Shown here: positions 18,900-28,617 of the stretch, one piece after another | How positions within the stretch are numbered: position 1 is the first letter of the stretch | How the letters are laid out: every line of letters begins with the position of its first letter | Source of the DNA: Aurantimonas marina | Lineage (GTDB): Bacteria > Pseudomonadota > Alphaproteobacteria > Rhizobiales > Rhizobiaceae | Length of the DNA: 64,000 bases | Direction of reading: 5' to 3' | NCBI RefSeq assembly: GCF_017183135.1 | Contig: NZ_JADDXW010000004.1 | Span: 1-64,000 of the forward strand | The notes under the pieces: generated by a model | The model's input: only the letters and a program-made list of their open reading frames with translations | Databases searched by the model: none | Told to the model about the DNA's origin: nothing | Position numbers and translations under genes: made by a program

Positions 18900-19223
18900 T
18901 CAATTGCGGTGGGTGCCTTTCAGCCGATACGAACCATCGACGGGACCGTCGAAGATTTCGCCGATCTGAGGGTGGCGAACCGGAACCCCGGTCTCGTCAG
19001 GCAGGAGGTTTTGCTCGGAGACATAGGCGATGTATTCGCTCTCCGCGTTCTCGGCGAAGAGATGGTAGAACGGCTGGTCCTTGCGGGGCCGGACATCCTC
19101 GGGGATCGAATTATACCATTCTTCGGTGTTGTCGAACTCCGGATCGACGTCGAAGATGACACCGCGGAACGGATACATGCGGTGGCAGACGACTTGTCCG
19201 ATGAAGAAGCGGGCAGTTTGCAT
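18900..19223 (-). CDS. hspQ: Heat shock protein HspQ (hemimethylated-DNA-binding YccV family)
   Basis: A 107-residue protein matching HspQ, known in E. coli as a specificity factor for the Lon protease and as a hemimethylated-DNA-binding protein (YccV). The family shows in FFIGQVVCHRMYPFRGVIFDVDPEF at the N-terminus, PFYHLFAEN in the middle and IAYVSEQNLLPDETGVPVRHP later. The start is the Met at 19223 (MQTARFFIGQ), since an in-frame upstream extension lacks conserved sequence. It converges with the IalB gene and faces the shared terminator. Confidence 0.9.
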   Translation of the reverse strand: MQTARFFIGQVVCHRMYPFRGVIFDVDPEFDNTEEWYNSIPEDVRPRKDQPFYHLFAENAESEYIAYVSEQNLLPDETGVPVRHPQIGEIFDGPVDGSYRLKGTHRN

Positions 19224-19348
19224 CAAATTCACGACTCCCTTAAGGGACCGGCAATAGCCAATCTCGAAGCGACAACGCAAGCGCGTCCGTCGCCGCTGCC
19301 GACGAACCGCACACCGATGACGCTTTCCCTCATGCCCCGGACTGCCCG

Positions 19349-20314
19349 TTGATCGCGATCGTCGGTCTGATCTCGCCGTTCTTCGGTCTGATCGCGCTCG
19401 GATTTGCCACCGGCCGGATCGTCCGCCATCCGGTGGACGGGCTCGCCTGGCTCAACGTCTTCATCATCTATATCGCGCTGCCGGCGCTGTTCTTCCAGCT
19501 GTTGTCGAAAACCCCGGTCGAAAAGCTCGCCAGCGGCGGTTTTATCGTCGCGACCACGCTGGCGACCTTCCTCATCTTCGCCCTCGGCTTCGCGGTGGCG
19601 TTGGCGAGAACGCGGGGCGACATTCCCGTCGCGACGATTCAGGGGCTTGCCGGGGCCTATGGCAATATCGGCTATATGGGGCCGGGACTGGCCCTTGTCG
19701 CCATCGGCCCGGAAGCGGCAGTTCCGGTGGCGCTGATCTTTTGCTTCGACAATACCCTACACTTCACCATGGCGCCGCTGATGATGGCGCTGGGCGGCGA
19801 CCGCAAGGGATCGCCCGCGAAGATCGCCCTCGGTGTGGTGCTCAAGATCGTCACGCATCCGTTCATCATCGCCACCGTTCTCGGGGTCGCGGCCGCGATC
19901 GTAGGGGCCGCACCCCCGGAGCCTGTCGATCGCTTTCTCCAGCTTCTCGCCAATGCGGCGGCACCCTGCGCGCTGTTCGCAATGGGCGTGACGCTGGCGT
20001 TGCGACCGTTGAAACGGGTGCCGGTGGAACTCGGCTATATCGTGCCGATCAAGCTTGTGCTGCATCCCACCGCCGTCTGGCTGCTGCTGGGATTGTTCGG
20101 TGACTTCGATCCGGTCTGGGTGAAGAGCGCGATCCTGCTCGCCAGCCTGCCGACGGCAACCAACGTCTTCGTCATCGCGCAGCAATACGGCGTGTGGGTG
20201 GAGCGCGCCTCGGCTTCGGTCCTGGTGACGACGGTGTTCTCCGTCGCTTCGGTCACGCTGTTGCTCTTCTTGATCTCCTCAGGGATCGTTCCGGCCGACC
20301 CCTTCGCGTATTGA
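19349..20314 (+). CDS. AEC-family transporter (auxin efflux carrier / malonate-type permease)
   Basis: A 321-residue inner-membrane protein with about ten hydrophobic segments arranged as two halves, as in the AEC (auxin efflux carrier) family of secondary transporters. Landmarks are WLNVFIIYIALPALFFQLL near residue 35 (conserved N-x-x-x-x-x-x-L-P), GAYGNIGYMGPGLAL near residue 105 (N-x-G-x-x-G-P), and the C-terminal ATNVFVIAQQYGV. The only in-frame start here is TTG at 19349. Its 3' end overlaps the convergent UbiH-type gene by 36 bases. The substrate cannot be told from sequence. Confidence 0.88.
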   Translation: MIAIVGLISPFFGLIALGFATGRIVRHPVDGLAWLNVFIIYIALPALFFQLLSKTPVEKLASGGFIVATTLATFLIFALGFAVALARTRGDIPVATIQGLAGAYGNIGYMGPGLALVAIGPEAAVPVALIFCFDNTLHFTMAPLMMALGGDRKGSPAKIALGVVLKIVTHPFIIATVLGVAAAIVGAAPPEPVDRFLQLLANAAAPCALFAMGVTLALRPLKRVPVELGYIVPIKLVLHPTAVWLLLGLFGDFDPVWVKSAILLASLPTATNVFVIAQQYGVWVERASASVLVTTVFSVASVTLLLFLISSGIVPADPFAY

Positions 20315-21499
20315 GCGGGGCACCCCGGTCAGTCCCGCGCCGGGTGACAAACCCTCCCGCATGGCGAACTGGCGCAGAAACGGAACGCTTCGCATCGCGG
20401 CCAGTCCCACGGTCCGTGCGAGCTGCGTAGGCAGGAAATCGGCGAGAAGCGAGCGGTTGAGAAGATCGACGCCGACGGTGCGCGAGCGTACATCCACCCG
20501 GCGGGCCGCTTCATAACGTGACAGCGTCGCCCGCTGCCCGGGATCGTCGCGGCTTTCGGTGGCGAACCGTACGATCGCCTCGCAGTCGCGCAAGCCGAGA
20601 TTGAGCCCTTGTGCACCGATCGGCGGAAATGCATGGCCGGCTTCCCCGACGAGAGCGAGGCGTTCGCCGGTCATCCGGTCGACCGAAGCGCCGGACAGCG
20701 GAAAACGCTGGATCGGTTCCTCGATTTCAACCGAGCCGAGGATCGAATGCATCTTGTCTTCGACCGTGCGCGCGAGACGGTCCAGCTTTAGATCGACGTA
20801 GAGCTCGGCGAGGTTGGGCTCCTCGACCCAAACGAGAGATGAACGCCGGCCGGGCAGCGGCACCTGCGTGAACGGGCCGGCCCGCGTATGGAATTCCGTC
20901 GAGACGGAATGATGATCGATGCGATGGCGAAAGTTGAAGACGATGGCGCTCTGCGGATAGATCCATTGCCGCACGCCGATGCCGGCCGCCTCGCGCATCG
21001 GCGAGCGCCGTCCGTCCGCCGCAACGACCAGACCGACGCGATAGCTCCCACCGTCCTGGAGCGTCACCACGGCGCGGTCGCCATCGATCGTGAAGCCCCG
21101 CGCCGCCGTCTCGCGAACCTCCAGCCTTTGCGCCTCCGCGACGCCGGCGTTCAGCGCCGCCTGGAGATCGGAATTGAGAACATTGTAGCCGAACGAAGCC
21201 AAGCCGATCTCGCTGGCGCGAAACTCCACGACCGGCGCACGAAACAGGTGCCTGGTGTCGTCGATGAGCCGCATCACTGCCAGAGGGGCCGCTTTGGCGC
21301 CGAGTCGATCGATGACGCCGAGGTTGGCCAAAAACGCGACGGAATCGCCTAGAAGCGCGGTGCTGCGCGCATCCGGCGTCGATTTCGGCGCGATCAGGAC
21401 GGTGTCGAAGCCGCGGTCGGCAAAAGCCAGCGCGGTGGCCGTTCCCGCCAATCCGCCTCCAACGACGGCGATCTCTCTACGCTCTGTTGCCAATTGCAC
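20279..21499 (-). CDS. UbiH/UbiF/COQ6-family FAD monooxygenase
   Basis: A 406-residue flavoprotein monooxygenase of the ubiquinone hydroxylase family, which adds a ring hydroxyl during ubiquinone synthesis. The N-terminal FAD motif is IAVVGGGLAGTATALAFADRG. The conserved GD motif region appears as LVGEAGHAFPPIGAQGLNLGLRD (residues about 290-312), and VVAADGRRSPMREAAGI is the middle DG block. It probably acts in ubiquinone biosynthesis, though which ring position cannot be said. It is divergent from pcs and overlaps the AEC gene at its 3' end. Confidence 0.9.
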   Translation of the reverse strand: MQLATERREIAVVGGGLAGTATALAFADRGFDTVLIAPKSTPDARSTALLGDSVAFLANLGVIDRLGAKAAPLAVMRLIDDTRHLFRAPVVEFRASEIGLASFGYNVLNSDLQAALNAGVAEAQRLEVRETAARGFTIDGDRAVVTLQDGGSYRVGLVVAADGRRSPMREAAGIGVRQWIYPQSAIVFNFRHRIDHHSVSTEFHTRAGPFTQVPLPGRRSSLVWVEEPNLAELYVDLKLDRLARTVEDKMHSILGSVEIEEPIQRFPLSGASVDRMTGERLALVGEAGHAFPPIGAQGLNLGLRDCEAIVRFATESRDDPGQRATLSRYEAARRVDVRSRTVGVDLLNRSLLADFLPTQLARTVGLAAMRSVPFLRQFAMREGLSPGAGLTGVPRSIREGVGRNDP

Positions 21500-21649
21500 A
21501 ATCTCCCGCCGGCTTGTCCAGTGAAATGGTCCGAAACTGCGAACGATGTCGCTCGTTTCACTTGGAATCCCGACATACGCCGGTTACAGCGGATGGCAAT
21601 GGTGGTTTGCCGAGGGGCGGCAAAATGCAACGGCGCAGCGTGGGGATTC

Positions 21650-22375
21650 ATGACAGACGCAGTCAGCGCCTTCGATAAGTGGCGTGCCTTCGGCGTGCAT
21701 CTCTTGACCGCCAGCGGGGCGTTTCTCGCGTTCATGTCGGTCATTGCGGCGGCCGAACAGCGCTGGGTGGCGATGTTCGGCTGGTTGGGATTCGCGCTGT
21801 TCGTCGACGGCATCGATGGCCCTCTGGCTCGCCGGATCGAGATCAAGCGCGTACTGCCGAACTGGTCGGGCGATCTCCTCGATTCGATCATCGACTATGC
21901 GACCTTTGTCATGATTCCCGCCGTCGCGCTCTATCTCTCGGGCATGATCGGCCGGCCATGGTCGTTCGTCGCCGCGGCGCTGATCGTCATATCCAGCGCG
22001 ATCTACTATGCCGATCTGCGCATGAAGACGAAGGACAATTTCTTTCGCGGATTTCCGGTCGCCTGGAACATGGTCATCTTCACGTTTTTCGCCATCCAGC
22101 CAAACGAGTGGACCGCCTTCGCCTTCGTGGCGTTCTGCTCCGTGGCGACGTTCCTGCCGATCAAGTTTCTGCACCCTGTGCGCGTCGAGCGGTTGCGCCC
22201 GGTCAATCTCGGCGTTTTCGCCGTCTGGTCGGTGTTGGGGCTCGCGGCACTGTTCATGAATTTCGCCTCGCCCTGGTGGGTCGAATGGGGACTTGTCGCC
22301 TCCGGCCTCTATCTGTTCGCCATCGGCGGCGTCCTTCAGATCATCGACCGGCTGCGGGGCGTGTCACACGACTAG
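21650..22375 (+). CDS. pcs: Phosphatidylcholine synthase
   Basis: This 241-residue membrane enzyme condenses choline with CDP-diacylglycerol to give phosphatidylcholine, a pathway found mainly in bacteria living with eukaryotes. The CDP-alcohol phosphotransferase motif D-x2-D-G-x2-A-R-x8-G-x3-D-x3-D is seen as DGIDGPLARRIEI followed by WSGDLLDSIIDY. About seven hydrophobic segments surround it. The N-terminus (KWRAFGVHLLTASGAFLAFM) fits bacterial Pcs proteins. The start is ATG 21650, with a purine run upstream; longer in-frame extension lacks conservation. Confidence 0.92.
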   Translation: MTDAVSAFDKWRAFGVHLLTASGAFLAFMSVIAAAEQRWVAMFGWLGFALFVDGIDGPLARRIEIKRVLPNWSGDLLDSIIDYATFVMIPAVALYLSGMIGRPWSFVAAALIVISSAIYYADLRMKTKDNFFRGFPVAWNMVIFTFFAIQPNEWTAFAFVAFCSVATFLPIKFLHPVRVERLRPVNLGVFAVWSVLGLAALFMNFASPWWVEWGLVASGLYLFAIGGVLQIIDRLRGVSHD

Positions 22376-22503
22376 CGCGGAATGAAGAAGAGTGGGAACC
22401 GGCTTCCCGCGCGCATTCCGCGCCGACTTTGTGGATTCGATCACGATGACACCGGAGCGAACGATACGATTTCATTGTGATCTGCGAATAACGGGAGTGA
22501 AGC

Positions 22504-23478
22504 ATGAGCAAGGCGATCGTCGTTCACGAAGTGGGTGGCCCGGAGGTCCTGAAGTGGGAGGATCACGATCCGGGTCGGCCGGGTCCCGGTCAGATTCTGG
22601 TCGATCAGAAGGCCGCCGGCCTCAACTTCATCGACGTCTATTTTCGCACCGGCGTTTACAAGTCGCCGACCATGCCCTTCGTTCTCGGCAAGGAGGGCGC
22701 GGGCGTCGTCGCCGAAGTCGGGGAGGGGGTCGACGGTTTCCGGGTGGGCGACCGCGTCGCCTATAACGGCGTTACCGGCAGCTATGCCGAGCGGCTTGTG
22801 ACCGAGGCGGACAAGGCCGTGAAGCTGCCCGACACGATCGACTTCAAGACCGCCGCGGCGATCATGCTGAAGGGCATGACGGCAGAATATCTTCTGCGGC
22901 GGACCTTCAAGGTCGGGCCGGACACGGTCCTTTTGTTCCACGCCGCGGCCGGCGGCGTGGGACTGATCGCCGGACAATGGGCCAAGCATCTCGGCGCGAC
23001 CGTCATCGGAACAGCGGGCACGCCAGAAAAGTGCAAGCTGGCCCGCGAGAACGGCTACGATCACGTGATCAACTATCGCGAGGAGGATTTCGTCGAGCGA
23101 GTGCGGGAGATCACCGGCGGACGCAAATGCGACGTCGTCTACGATTCGGTCGGCAAGGACACTTTTCCCGGAAGCCTCGATTGCCTGAAGAATCGCGGCC
23201 TGTGGGTCACCTTCGGCCAGTCCTCCGGCAAGCTGCCCGAGATCGATCTTGGCATTCTCAACCAGAAGGGATCGCTCTACGTAACCCGGCCGAGCCTGTT
23301 CGGCTACAACACCAATCGCGAGGAACTCGACGCCTCGGCCAAGGCATTGTTCGACGTGGTCGGCTCGGGCGCCGTGAAGATTACCATCGGCCAGACCTAT
23401 CCGGTCTCGGAAGCGGCCGAGGCGCACCGCAATCTCGAAGCGCGGAAGACCACCGGCGCGACCGTCCTGACGATCTAG
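22504..23478 (+). CDS. qor: NADPH:quinone oxidoreductase (zinc-free MDR family)
   Basis: A 324-residue medium-chain reductase matching Qor-type NADPH:quinone oxidoreductase, a soluble enzyme. The N-terminal GroES-like part includes GLNFIDVYFRTGVYKSP and PFVLGKEGAGVV. The Rossmann part holds VLLFHAAAGGVGLIAGQWAKHLGATVIGTAG (NADPH-binding A-A-x-G-G-V-G), with no zinc-binding cysteines. A ribosome binding site (GGAGTGAAGC) lies upstream of ATG 22504. It stands alone, 126 bases before the amidohydrolase gene, and is probably its own unit. Confidence 0.92.
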   Translation: MSKAIVVHEVGGPEVLKWEDHDPGRPGPGQILVDQKAAGLNFIDVYFRTGVYKSPTMPFVLGKEGAGVVAEVGEGVDGFRVGDRVAYNGVTGSYAERLVTEADKAVKLPDTIDFKTAAAIMLKGMTAEYLLRRTFKVGPDTVLLFHAAAGGVGLIAGQWAKHLGATVIGTAGTPEKCKLARENGYDHVINYREEDFVERVREITGGRKCDVVYDSVGKDTFPGSLDCLKNRGLWVTFGQSSGKLPEIDLGILNQKGSLYVTRPSLFGYNTNREELDASAKALFDVVGSGAVKITIGQTYPVSEAAEAHRNLEARKTTGATVLTI

Positions 23479-23604
23479 CCGTCTGCTCCTGGACCGAGGA
23501 TGCCGTCGCGAAGGATTTGCGGCGGCGCCACTTCGGTCGGAGGCCTTGCCTACGCCCCGACAGGGGGCCGCCAGGACGGAATCCCCGCGCGCTGGAGCAA
23601 TCCG

Positions 23605-24906
23605 ATGTTCGACCTCATCGTCACCAACGCCAATCTGCCCGATGGCCGCACAAGGATCGACATCGCGGTTCGTGAGGGCCGGATCGCGGCTGTCGAGCGC
23701 AACATAGAGGCCGAGGCAGGCGAGACGATCGACGCCTCCAATCGCCTGGTCTCGCCGCCCTTCGTCGATCCGCATTTCCACATGGATGCGACTTTGTCCC
23801 TGGGGCTGCCACGGATGAACCGGTCCGGGACGCTGCTGGAGGGCATCGCGCTGTGGGGCGAGTTGAAGCCGCTCCTGACCCGCGAGGCCCTGGTCGAGCG
23901 GGCGCTCCGCTACTGCGATCTCGCGGTCGCGCAAGGCCTGCTCGCCATCCGCAGCCATGTCGACGTCAGCGATCCGCGCCTCGTCACCGTCGAAGCGCTG
24001 CTCGAGGTCAAGGACCGCGTAAGGCCGTATCTCGATCTACAGCTCGTTGCCTTTCCGCAGGATGGCTATCTGCGCGCGTCCGGCGCTGCCGACGCGCTCG
24101 CCCGCGCCCTCGACATGGGCGTCGATATCGTTGGCGGCATCCCGCATTTCGAGCGGACGATGGCGGAGGGGGCCGCCTCGGTCGTCGCGCTCTGCCGGAT
24201 CGCGGCCGAGCGCGGCCTTCCTGTCGACATGCATTGCGACGAATCCGATGACCCGCTGTCGCGCCATGTCGAGACCCTGGCGGCCGAAACCATCCGGCAC
24301 GGGCTGCAAGGGCGAGTCACTGGCTCGCACCTCACCTCCATGCATTCGATGGACAATTACTACGTCTCGAAGCTGATCCCCTTGATCCTCGACGCCGGAA
24401 TGCATGTCATTCCGAACCCGCTGATCAACATCACGTTGCAAGGGCGCCACGACAGCTATCCCAAGCGCCGGGGCATGACCCGGGTGCCGGAGCTGATGGC
24501 GGCCGGCATCAATGTGGGCTTCGGCCACGACTGCGTGTTGGACCCTTGGTACTCGCTCGGCTCCGCCGACATGCTCGAGGTCGCACATATGGCCATCCAT
24601 GTCGGCCAGATGACCTCGCGCGAGGCAATGCGGGCTTGCTTCGACGCGGTCACCGTCAACTCCGCACGGGTTATGGGACTGCAAGGTTACGGCCTTGATG
24701 TCGGCGCCAAGGCCGATTTCGTCGTCCTGCAAGCGCAAGATCCGATCGAGGCCATCCGCCTCAAGGCGCATCGTTTGGCGGTTGTGCGTCGCGGGCAGAT
24801 CATCGTGCGATCGGAGCCGCGGGTGAGCCAATTGTTCCTCGACGACCGCAACGCGATTGTCGATGCGGCCGCCTACGCCCCGCAAGCCGGACTCGATGCC
24901 GATTGA
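23605..24906 (+). CDS. Cytosine-deaminase-like amidohydrolase
   Basis: A 433-residue metal-dependent hydrolase of the cytosine deaminase/CodA branch. The metal ligands appear as DPHFHMDATL (H-x-H), HCDESDD (His-Cys-Asp-Glu, where Glu is the proton donor region), GSHLTSM and GFGHDCVLDPW (catalytic Asp). Its N-terminal beta-sandwich portion (FDLIVTNANLPDGRTRIDIAV) is typical. Likely substrates are cytosine, a related nucleobase, or a ring-opened pyrimidine or hydantoin-like compound. It directly precedes the BMP-type ABC transporter on the same strand, so the imported base may be its substrate. Confidence 0.85.
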   Translation: MFDLIVTNANLPDGRTRIDIAVREGRIAAVERNIEAEAGETIDASNRLVSPPFVDPHFHMDATLSLGLPRMNRSGTLLEGIALWGELKPLLTREALVERALRYCDLAVAQGLLAIRSHVDVSDPRLVTVEALLEVKDRVRPYLDLQLVAFPQDGYLRASGAADALARALDMGVDIVGGIPHFERTMAEGAASVVALCRIAAERGLPVDMHCDESDDPLSRHVETLAAETIRHGLQGRVTGSHLTSMHSMDNYYVSKLIPLILDAGMHVIPNPLINITLQGRHDSYPKRRGMTRVPELMAAGINVGFGHDCVLDPWYSLGSADMLEVAHMAIHVGQMTSREAMRACFDAVTVNSARVMGLQGYGLDVGAKADFVVLQAQDPIEAIRLKAHRLAVVRRGQIIVRSEPRVSQLFLDDRNAIVDAAAYAPQAGLDAD

Positions 24907-25003
24907 TCACTTGATAAGCGATGATCGCGGTTGACAACGAATTGGGCAGTCCGTCAAAATTGCGGCCAATATGAGCCATTGTGGCTCGGTGGAGGGACAA
25001 GGC

Positions 25004-25990
25004 ATGACCACACTCGGCACGATCGGACGGCGCGGCTTTCTGCTCGGGAGCGCCACGCTCGGCGCCGGGTTGGTCTTGCCGCGCGCCTTCGCGCAAGCAC
25101 CGCTGAAGGTTGCGGGCTTACATGCCTCGCCAGTCGAAAACGCCTGGAATTCGCGTCTCCATCAGGCGCTTCAGGAAGCGGCCAGGGACGGCGCCATCGA
25201 CTATGTCTTCTCCGAGGGGGTCGGCGGCACCGACTACGCCCGCGCCATGCGCGAATACGCCGAGCAAGGCGCCAAGCTGATCGTCGGCGAGTCCTACGCG
25301 GTCGAATCCGAAGCACGCCAGGTGGCGGCCGACTATCCTGACACGGCGTTCCTGATGGGGTCGAGCGGCGGCCCGGCCGGCGACAATTTCGGCACCTTCG
25401 GCACATGGAACCACGAGGCCGCCTATCTCGCCGGGATGCTGGCCGGCAAGATGAGCGAGAGCGGCATCTTCGGCTCGGTCGGGGCGATCCCGATCCCCGA
25501 GGTGAATATGCTGATCAACGGTTTCCGGGCCGGGGTCGACGCCGTTCGACCCGACGCCAAGCATCTCATCGGCTTCATCGGCACGTTCTTCGATCCGCCG
25601 AAGGCGCGCGAGGCGGGCCTGGCGCAGATCGACGCCGGCGCCGATATCCTGTTCGGCGAGCGGATTGGTACCGCGGACGCGGCGAAGGAGCGCGGCATCA
25701 AGGCGATCGGATCGCTGATCGACTATACGCCGCGCTACCCCGACACGGTCTTCGCCAACGCCATGTGGTATTTCCGGCCGATCCTCGACGCCGCCATCGC
25801 CGACACGCAGGCCGGCAACCCGACCGGCAAGAACTACACCCCCTTCAGCCTGATGAAGGAGGGCGGCAACGACATCGTCTTCCAAAAATCCATGGTGCCG
25901 GAGGACGCGATCGGCCCGATGGAGGAAAAGCGCGCGGCGATCAAGGCGGGCGAGTTTGACGTGCCGATCAATTTCGACGAGCCCGCCTGA
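25004..25990 (+). CDS. BMP-family nucleoside/nucleobase ABC substrate-binding protein
   Basis: A 328-residue periplasmic binding protein of the basic membrane protein (BMP/Med) family, which feeds nucleoside or purine-type ABC importers. The N-terminus IGRRGFLLGSATLGAG carries a twin-arginine signal ending at AFAQA. Downstream, EGVGGTDYARAMREYAEQGAKLIVG and GTWNHEAAYLAGMLAGKMS are the conserved binding-cleft parts. ATG 25004 has GGAGGGACAAGGC upstream. With the ATPase and two permeases that follow it forms a complete importer. Confidence 0.9.
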   Translation: MTTLGTIGRRGFLLGSATLGAGLVLPRAFAQAPLKVAGLHASPVENAWNSRLHQALQEAARDGAIDYVFSEGVGGTDYARAMREYAEQGAKLIVGESYAVESEARQVAADYPDTAFLMGSSGGPAGDNFGTFGTWNHEAAYLAGMLAGKMSESGIFGSVGAIPIPEVNMLINGFRAGVDAVRPDAKHLIGFIGTFFDPPKAREAGLAQIDAGADILFGERIGTADAAKERGIKAIGSLIDYTPRYPDTVFANAMWYFRPILDAAIADTQAGNPTGKNYTPFSLMKEGGNDIVFQKSMVPEDAIGPMEEKRAAIKAGEFDVPINFDEPA

Positions 25991-26050
25991 CGAGGGCTTG
26001 GACATGCGAAAAGGGCAGGGCGGTGATTTCGCCTCGAGGGGGCGGCGTCC

Positions 26051-27568
26051 GTGACCGGTTCGCCGGTCCTGCGGCTCGAAGGGATCACCAAACGCTTCGG
26101 TTCCTTCGCGGCGAATGACGACATAATGGTCGAACTTGCGCGCGGGGAGGTCGTCGCTCTGCTCGGCGAGAACGGTGCCGGTAAGACAACGCTGATGAAC
26201 GTGCTCTTCGGCCATTACGTGCCGGATGCGGGGCGTGTTCTCGTCGACGGCAGGGAGCTGCCGGCCGGCCTGCCTCGCGCGGCGATCGACGCCGGCGTCG
26301 GCATGGTGCATCAGCATTTCACCTTGGCGCTCAATCTGACCGTGCTGGAAAATGTCATGACCGGCACCGAAAGCCTGCTCGGCTGGCGCTCGCGGACCGG
26401 CCCGGCTCGAGACAAGCTGACTTCCCTGGCGGAGCGCTTCGGCCTCAAGGTCGATCTCGACGCCAGGGTCGGCGATCTGTCCGTCGGCGAGCAGCAGCGC
26501 GTCGAAATCCTGAAAGCCCTTTATAACGACGCACGTATCCTCATCCTTGATGAGCCGACCGCCGTGTTGACGCAGCCCGAGGCACAGCGTCTGTTCGAGA
26601 TCCTGCGCGTCATGGCGGCCGAGGGGCTGTCGCTGATCTTCATTTCTCACAAGCTGCACGAGGTTCTGGCCGCGGCGGACCGGGTCGTCGTGCTGCGGGC
26701 CGGCCGCGTGGTGGCCGAGCGGGCGGCGAAGGATACCTCCAAGAACGAGTTGGCCGAGCTGATGGTCGGCCGCCGGGTCTCCCGGCCCGTCCGCGAAACA
26801 GGGACGCCGGGCGAGGTGATGCTGACCGCCGAGGGTGTCACGGTCAGGGTCGACGGCGAGCGCCGGCTCGTCGATCTGGACTTCACGCTGCGGGCCGGCG
26901 AGACGCTCGGCATCATCGGCGTCTCGGGCAATGGTCAGACCACGCTGGCCCATCTCGTATCCGGCCTCGTCCACGCCGACGAGGGCGCGCTGACGATGTT
27001 CGGCGTCGGCCGCGGACGGGAGAACCCGCGGCGGCTGGTATCCCTCGGCATTGGCCGCATTCCGGAAGATCGCAACAGCGAAGGCATGATCGGGGATTTT
27101 GCCTTGTGGGAAAACGCGGTGCTGGAACGTGTCCGCCAGCCGCGCTTCTCCCGCTTCGGTTTCGTCCGGCGCGATGCGGCAAAAGCTTTTTGCGCCGGCG
27201 TCATCGAACGCTTCGATGTTCGCGGCGGAACCAGCGACACAAGGACGCGGCTTCTGTCGGGCGGCAACATGCAGAAGCTGATCTTCGGCCGCAATCTGGC
27301 GACGGCGCCGAAAATCCTTCTGGCCGCCCAGCCGACCCGTGGCCTCGACGAAGGGGCCATCGCCGCCGTCCATGAAGAGATTCTGGCGGCACGGCGGGCC
27401 GGCACGGCCGTGTTGCTCATATCGGAGGATCTCGACGAGGTGCTGGCGCTTGCCGACCGTGTTCAGGCGATCGTCAACGGGCGCCTCTCCGATCCGGTCG
27501 TCGCGGACGCGATCGACGCGCGGCGTCTCGGGCTGATGATGGCCGGCGAATGGGCGAAGGCCGCCTGA
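26051..27568 (+). CDS. ABC transporter ATPase with two nucleotide-binding domains (nucleoside/sugar type)
   Basis: A 505-residue tandem ATPase, as usual for nucleoside and simple-sugar importers. The first domain has Walker A GENGAGKTT, signature LSVGEQQRVEI and Walker B LILDEPTAVL. The second shows the degenerate Walker A GVSGNGQTT, signature LSGGNMQKLIF and a Walker B ending in QPTRGLDEG. The start is GTG 26051. It is 60 bases after the binding protein and overlaps the first permease (TGATG at 27566-27570). The degenerate second site is normal for the family. Confidence 0.93.
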   Translation: MTGSPVLRLEGITKRFGSFAANDDIMVELARGEVVALLGENGAGKTTLMNVLFGHYVPDAGRVLVDGRELPAGLPRAAIDAGVGMVHQHFTLALNLTVLENVMTGTESLLGWRSRTGPARDKLTSLAERFGLKVDLDARVGDLSVGEQQRVEILKALYNDARILILDEPTAVLTQPEAQRLFEILRVMAAEGLSLIFISHKLHEVLAAADRVVVLRAGRVVAERAAKDTSKNELAELMVGRRVSRPVRETGTPGEVMLTAEGVTVRVDGERRLVDLDFTLRAGETLGIIGVSGNGQTTLAHLVSGLVHADEGALTMFGVGRGRENPRRLVSLGIGRIPEDRNSEGMIGDFALWENAVLERVRQPRFSRFGFVRRDAAKAFCAGVIERFDVRGGTSDTRTRLLSGGNMQKLIFGRNLATAPKILLAAQPTRGLDEGAIAAVHEEILAARRAGTAVLLISEDLDEVLALADRVQAIVNGRLSDPVVADAIDARRLGLMMAGEWAKAA

Positions 27569-28617
27569 TGCGTCTGGAACGGCGAGAACATCGCCCGATC
27601 GGTCTGCTTGTCGCGGCGCCGATCATCGCGATCCTGGCCGCCCTTGGCCTGTCCGGCATCCTGATCGCGCTGGCTGGCGCGCCGGTGCTGGAGGCCTATC
27701 AGCGGATTCTGGTATCGGCGTTCGGCTCGCGGCTGGCGGCGACCGAGACGCTGACGCGGACGACGCCACTGATCCTCACCGGCCTCGCCGTCGCCGTCGC
27801 GTTTCGGGCGCGGGTCTGGAACATCGGCGCCGAAGGCCAGTTCTATGTCGGTGCGCTGGCGGCGGCGGCGCTCGGTTCGCAGCATGGGCTCGCGCTGCCG
27901 GGCTATGCGCTCGTCCCCGCCTTGATGCTGGCCGGCGCGGTCGCGGGAATGGTTCTCCTGCTCCTGCCGTTGGCGCTCCGCCTGCGTTTCGGGGTCGATG
28001 AGGTAGTGACCACGCTGCTGTTGAACTTTGTCGTCCTGTTGTTCGTCTCGATGATGATCGAGGGACCGATGAAGGACCCGCTCGCCTTCGGCTGGCCGCA
28101 GTCGGTGCCGGTCGTCGGCGACGCGCTGCTGCCGAAGCTGGTCGAGCGCTCGCGCCTTCATATCGGCCTTGTGTTCGCTGTCATCGCCGCCGTGATCGTC
28201 TTCATCGTCCAGTCCCGGACCGTGTTCGGCATGGAGGCGCGGGCGGCGGGTCTCAATCCGTCGGCGGCGCGTTTCGCCGGAGTGCCCCTCAGCGCCACCC
28301 TCGTGAAGGTCGCCTGCTGGTCCGGCGGTCTGGCGGGGCTGGCGGGAGCGATCGAGGTGATGGGCGTGAAGGGCTATGTGACGACGGATCTGTCGCCGGG
28401 CTACGGCTATGCCGGCATCGTCGTGGCGATGCTGGCCAATCTTCATCCGCTCGGCGTCGTCGCCGCGGCGCTGTTCGCGGCAACGATGTTCGTCGGCTCC
28501 GACGGCATGAGCCGCGCGCTCGGCGTGCCGAGTTTCATCGCCGACGTCACCGTTGCACTGTCGCTGCTGACCATGCTGGTCGCGCTGTTCTTCACCACCT
28601 ACCGGATCCGCCGATGA
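27568..28617 (+). CDS. ABC transporter permease, nucleoside/nucleobase type (first)
   Basis: A 349-residue integral membrane protein with about eight to ten hydrophobic segments, matching the first permease of BMP-type importers. The conserved LTGLAVAVAFRARVWNIGAEGQFYVGALAAA block, including N-I-G-A-E-G-Q, is diagnostic. The start at ATG 27568 overlaps the ATPase stop by one base, and the stop overlaps the second permease by four bases. Together these overlaps show translational coupling of the whole transporter. Confidence 0.92.
   Translation: MRLERREHRPIGLLVAAPIIAILAALGLSGILIALAGAPVLEAYQRILVSAFGSRLAATETLTRTTPLILTGLAVAVAFRARVWNIGAEGQFYVGALAAAALGSQHGLALPGYALVPALMLAGAVAGMVLLLLPLALRLRFGVDEVVTTLLLNFVVLLFVSMMIEGPMKDPLAFGWPQSVPVVGDALLPKLVERSRLHIGLVFAVIAAVIVFIVQSRTVFGMEARAAGLNPSAARFAGVPLSATLVKVACWSGGLAGLAGAIEVMGVKGYVTTDLSPGYGYAGIVVAMLANLHPLGVVAAALFAATMFVGSDGMSRALGVPSFIADVTVALSLLTMLVALFFTTYRIRR

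Noticed and set aside
25118-27373. Long minus-strand ORF of about 750 codons
   Set aside because: It is antisense to the BMP-binding protein and ABC ATPase genes, which carry all conserved motifs; its own translation has no family features.
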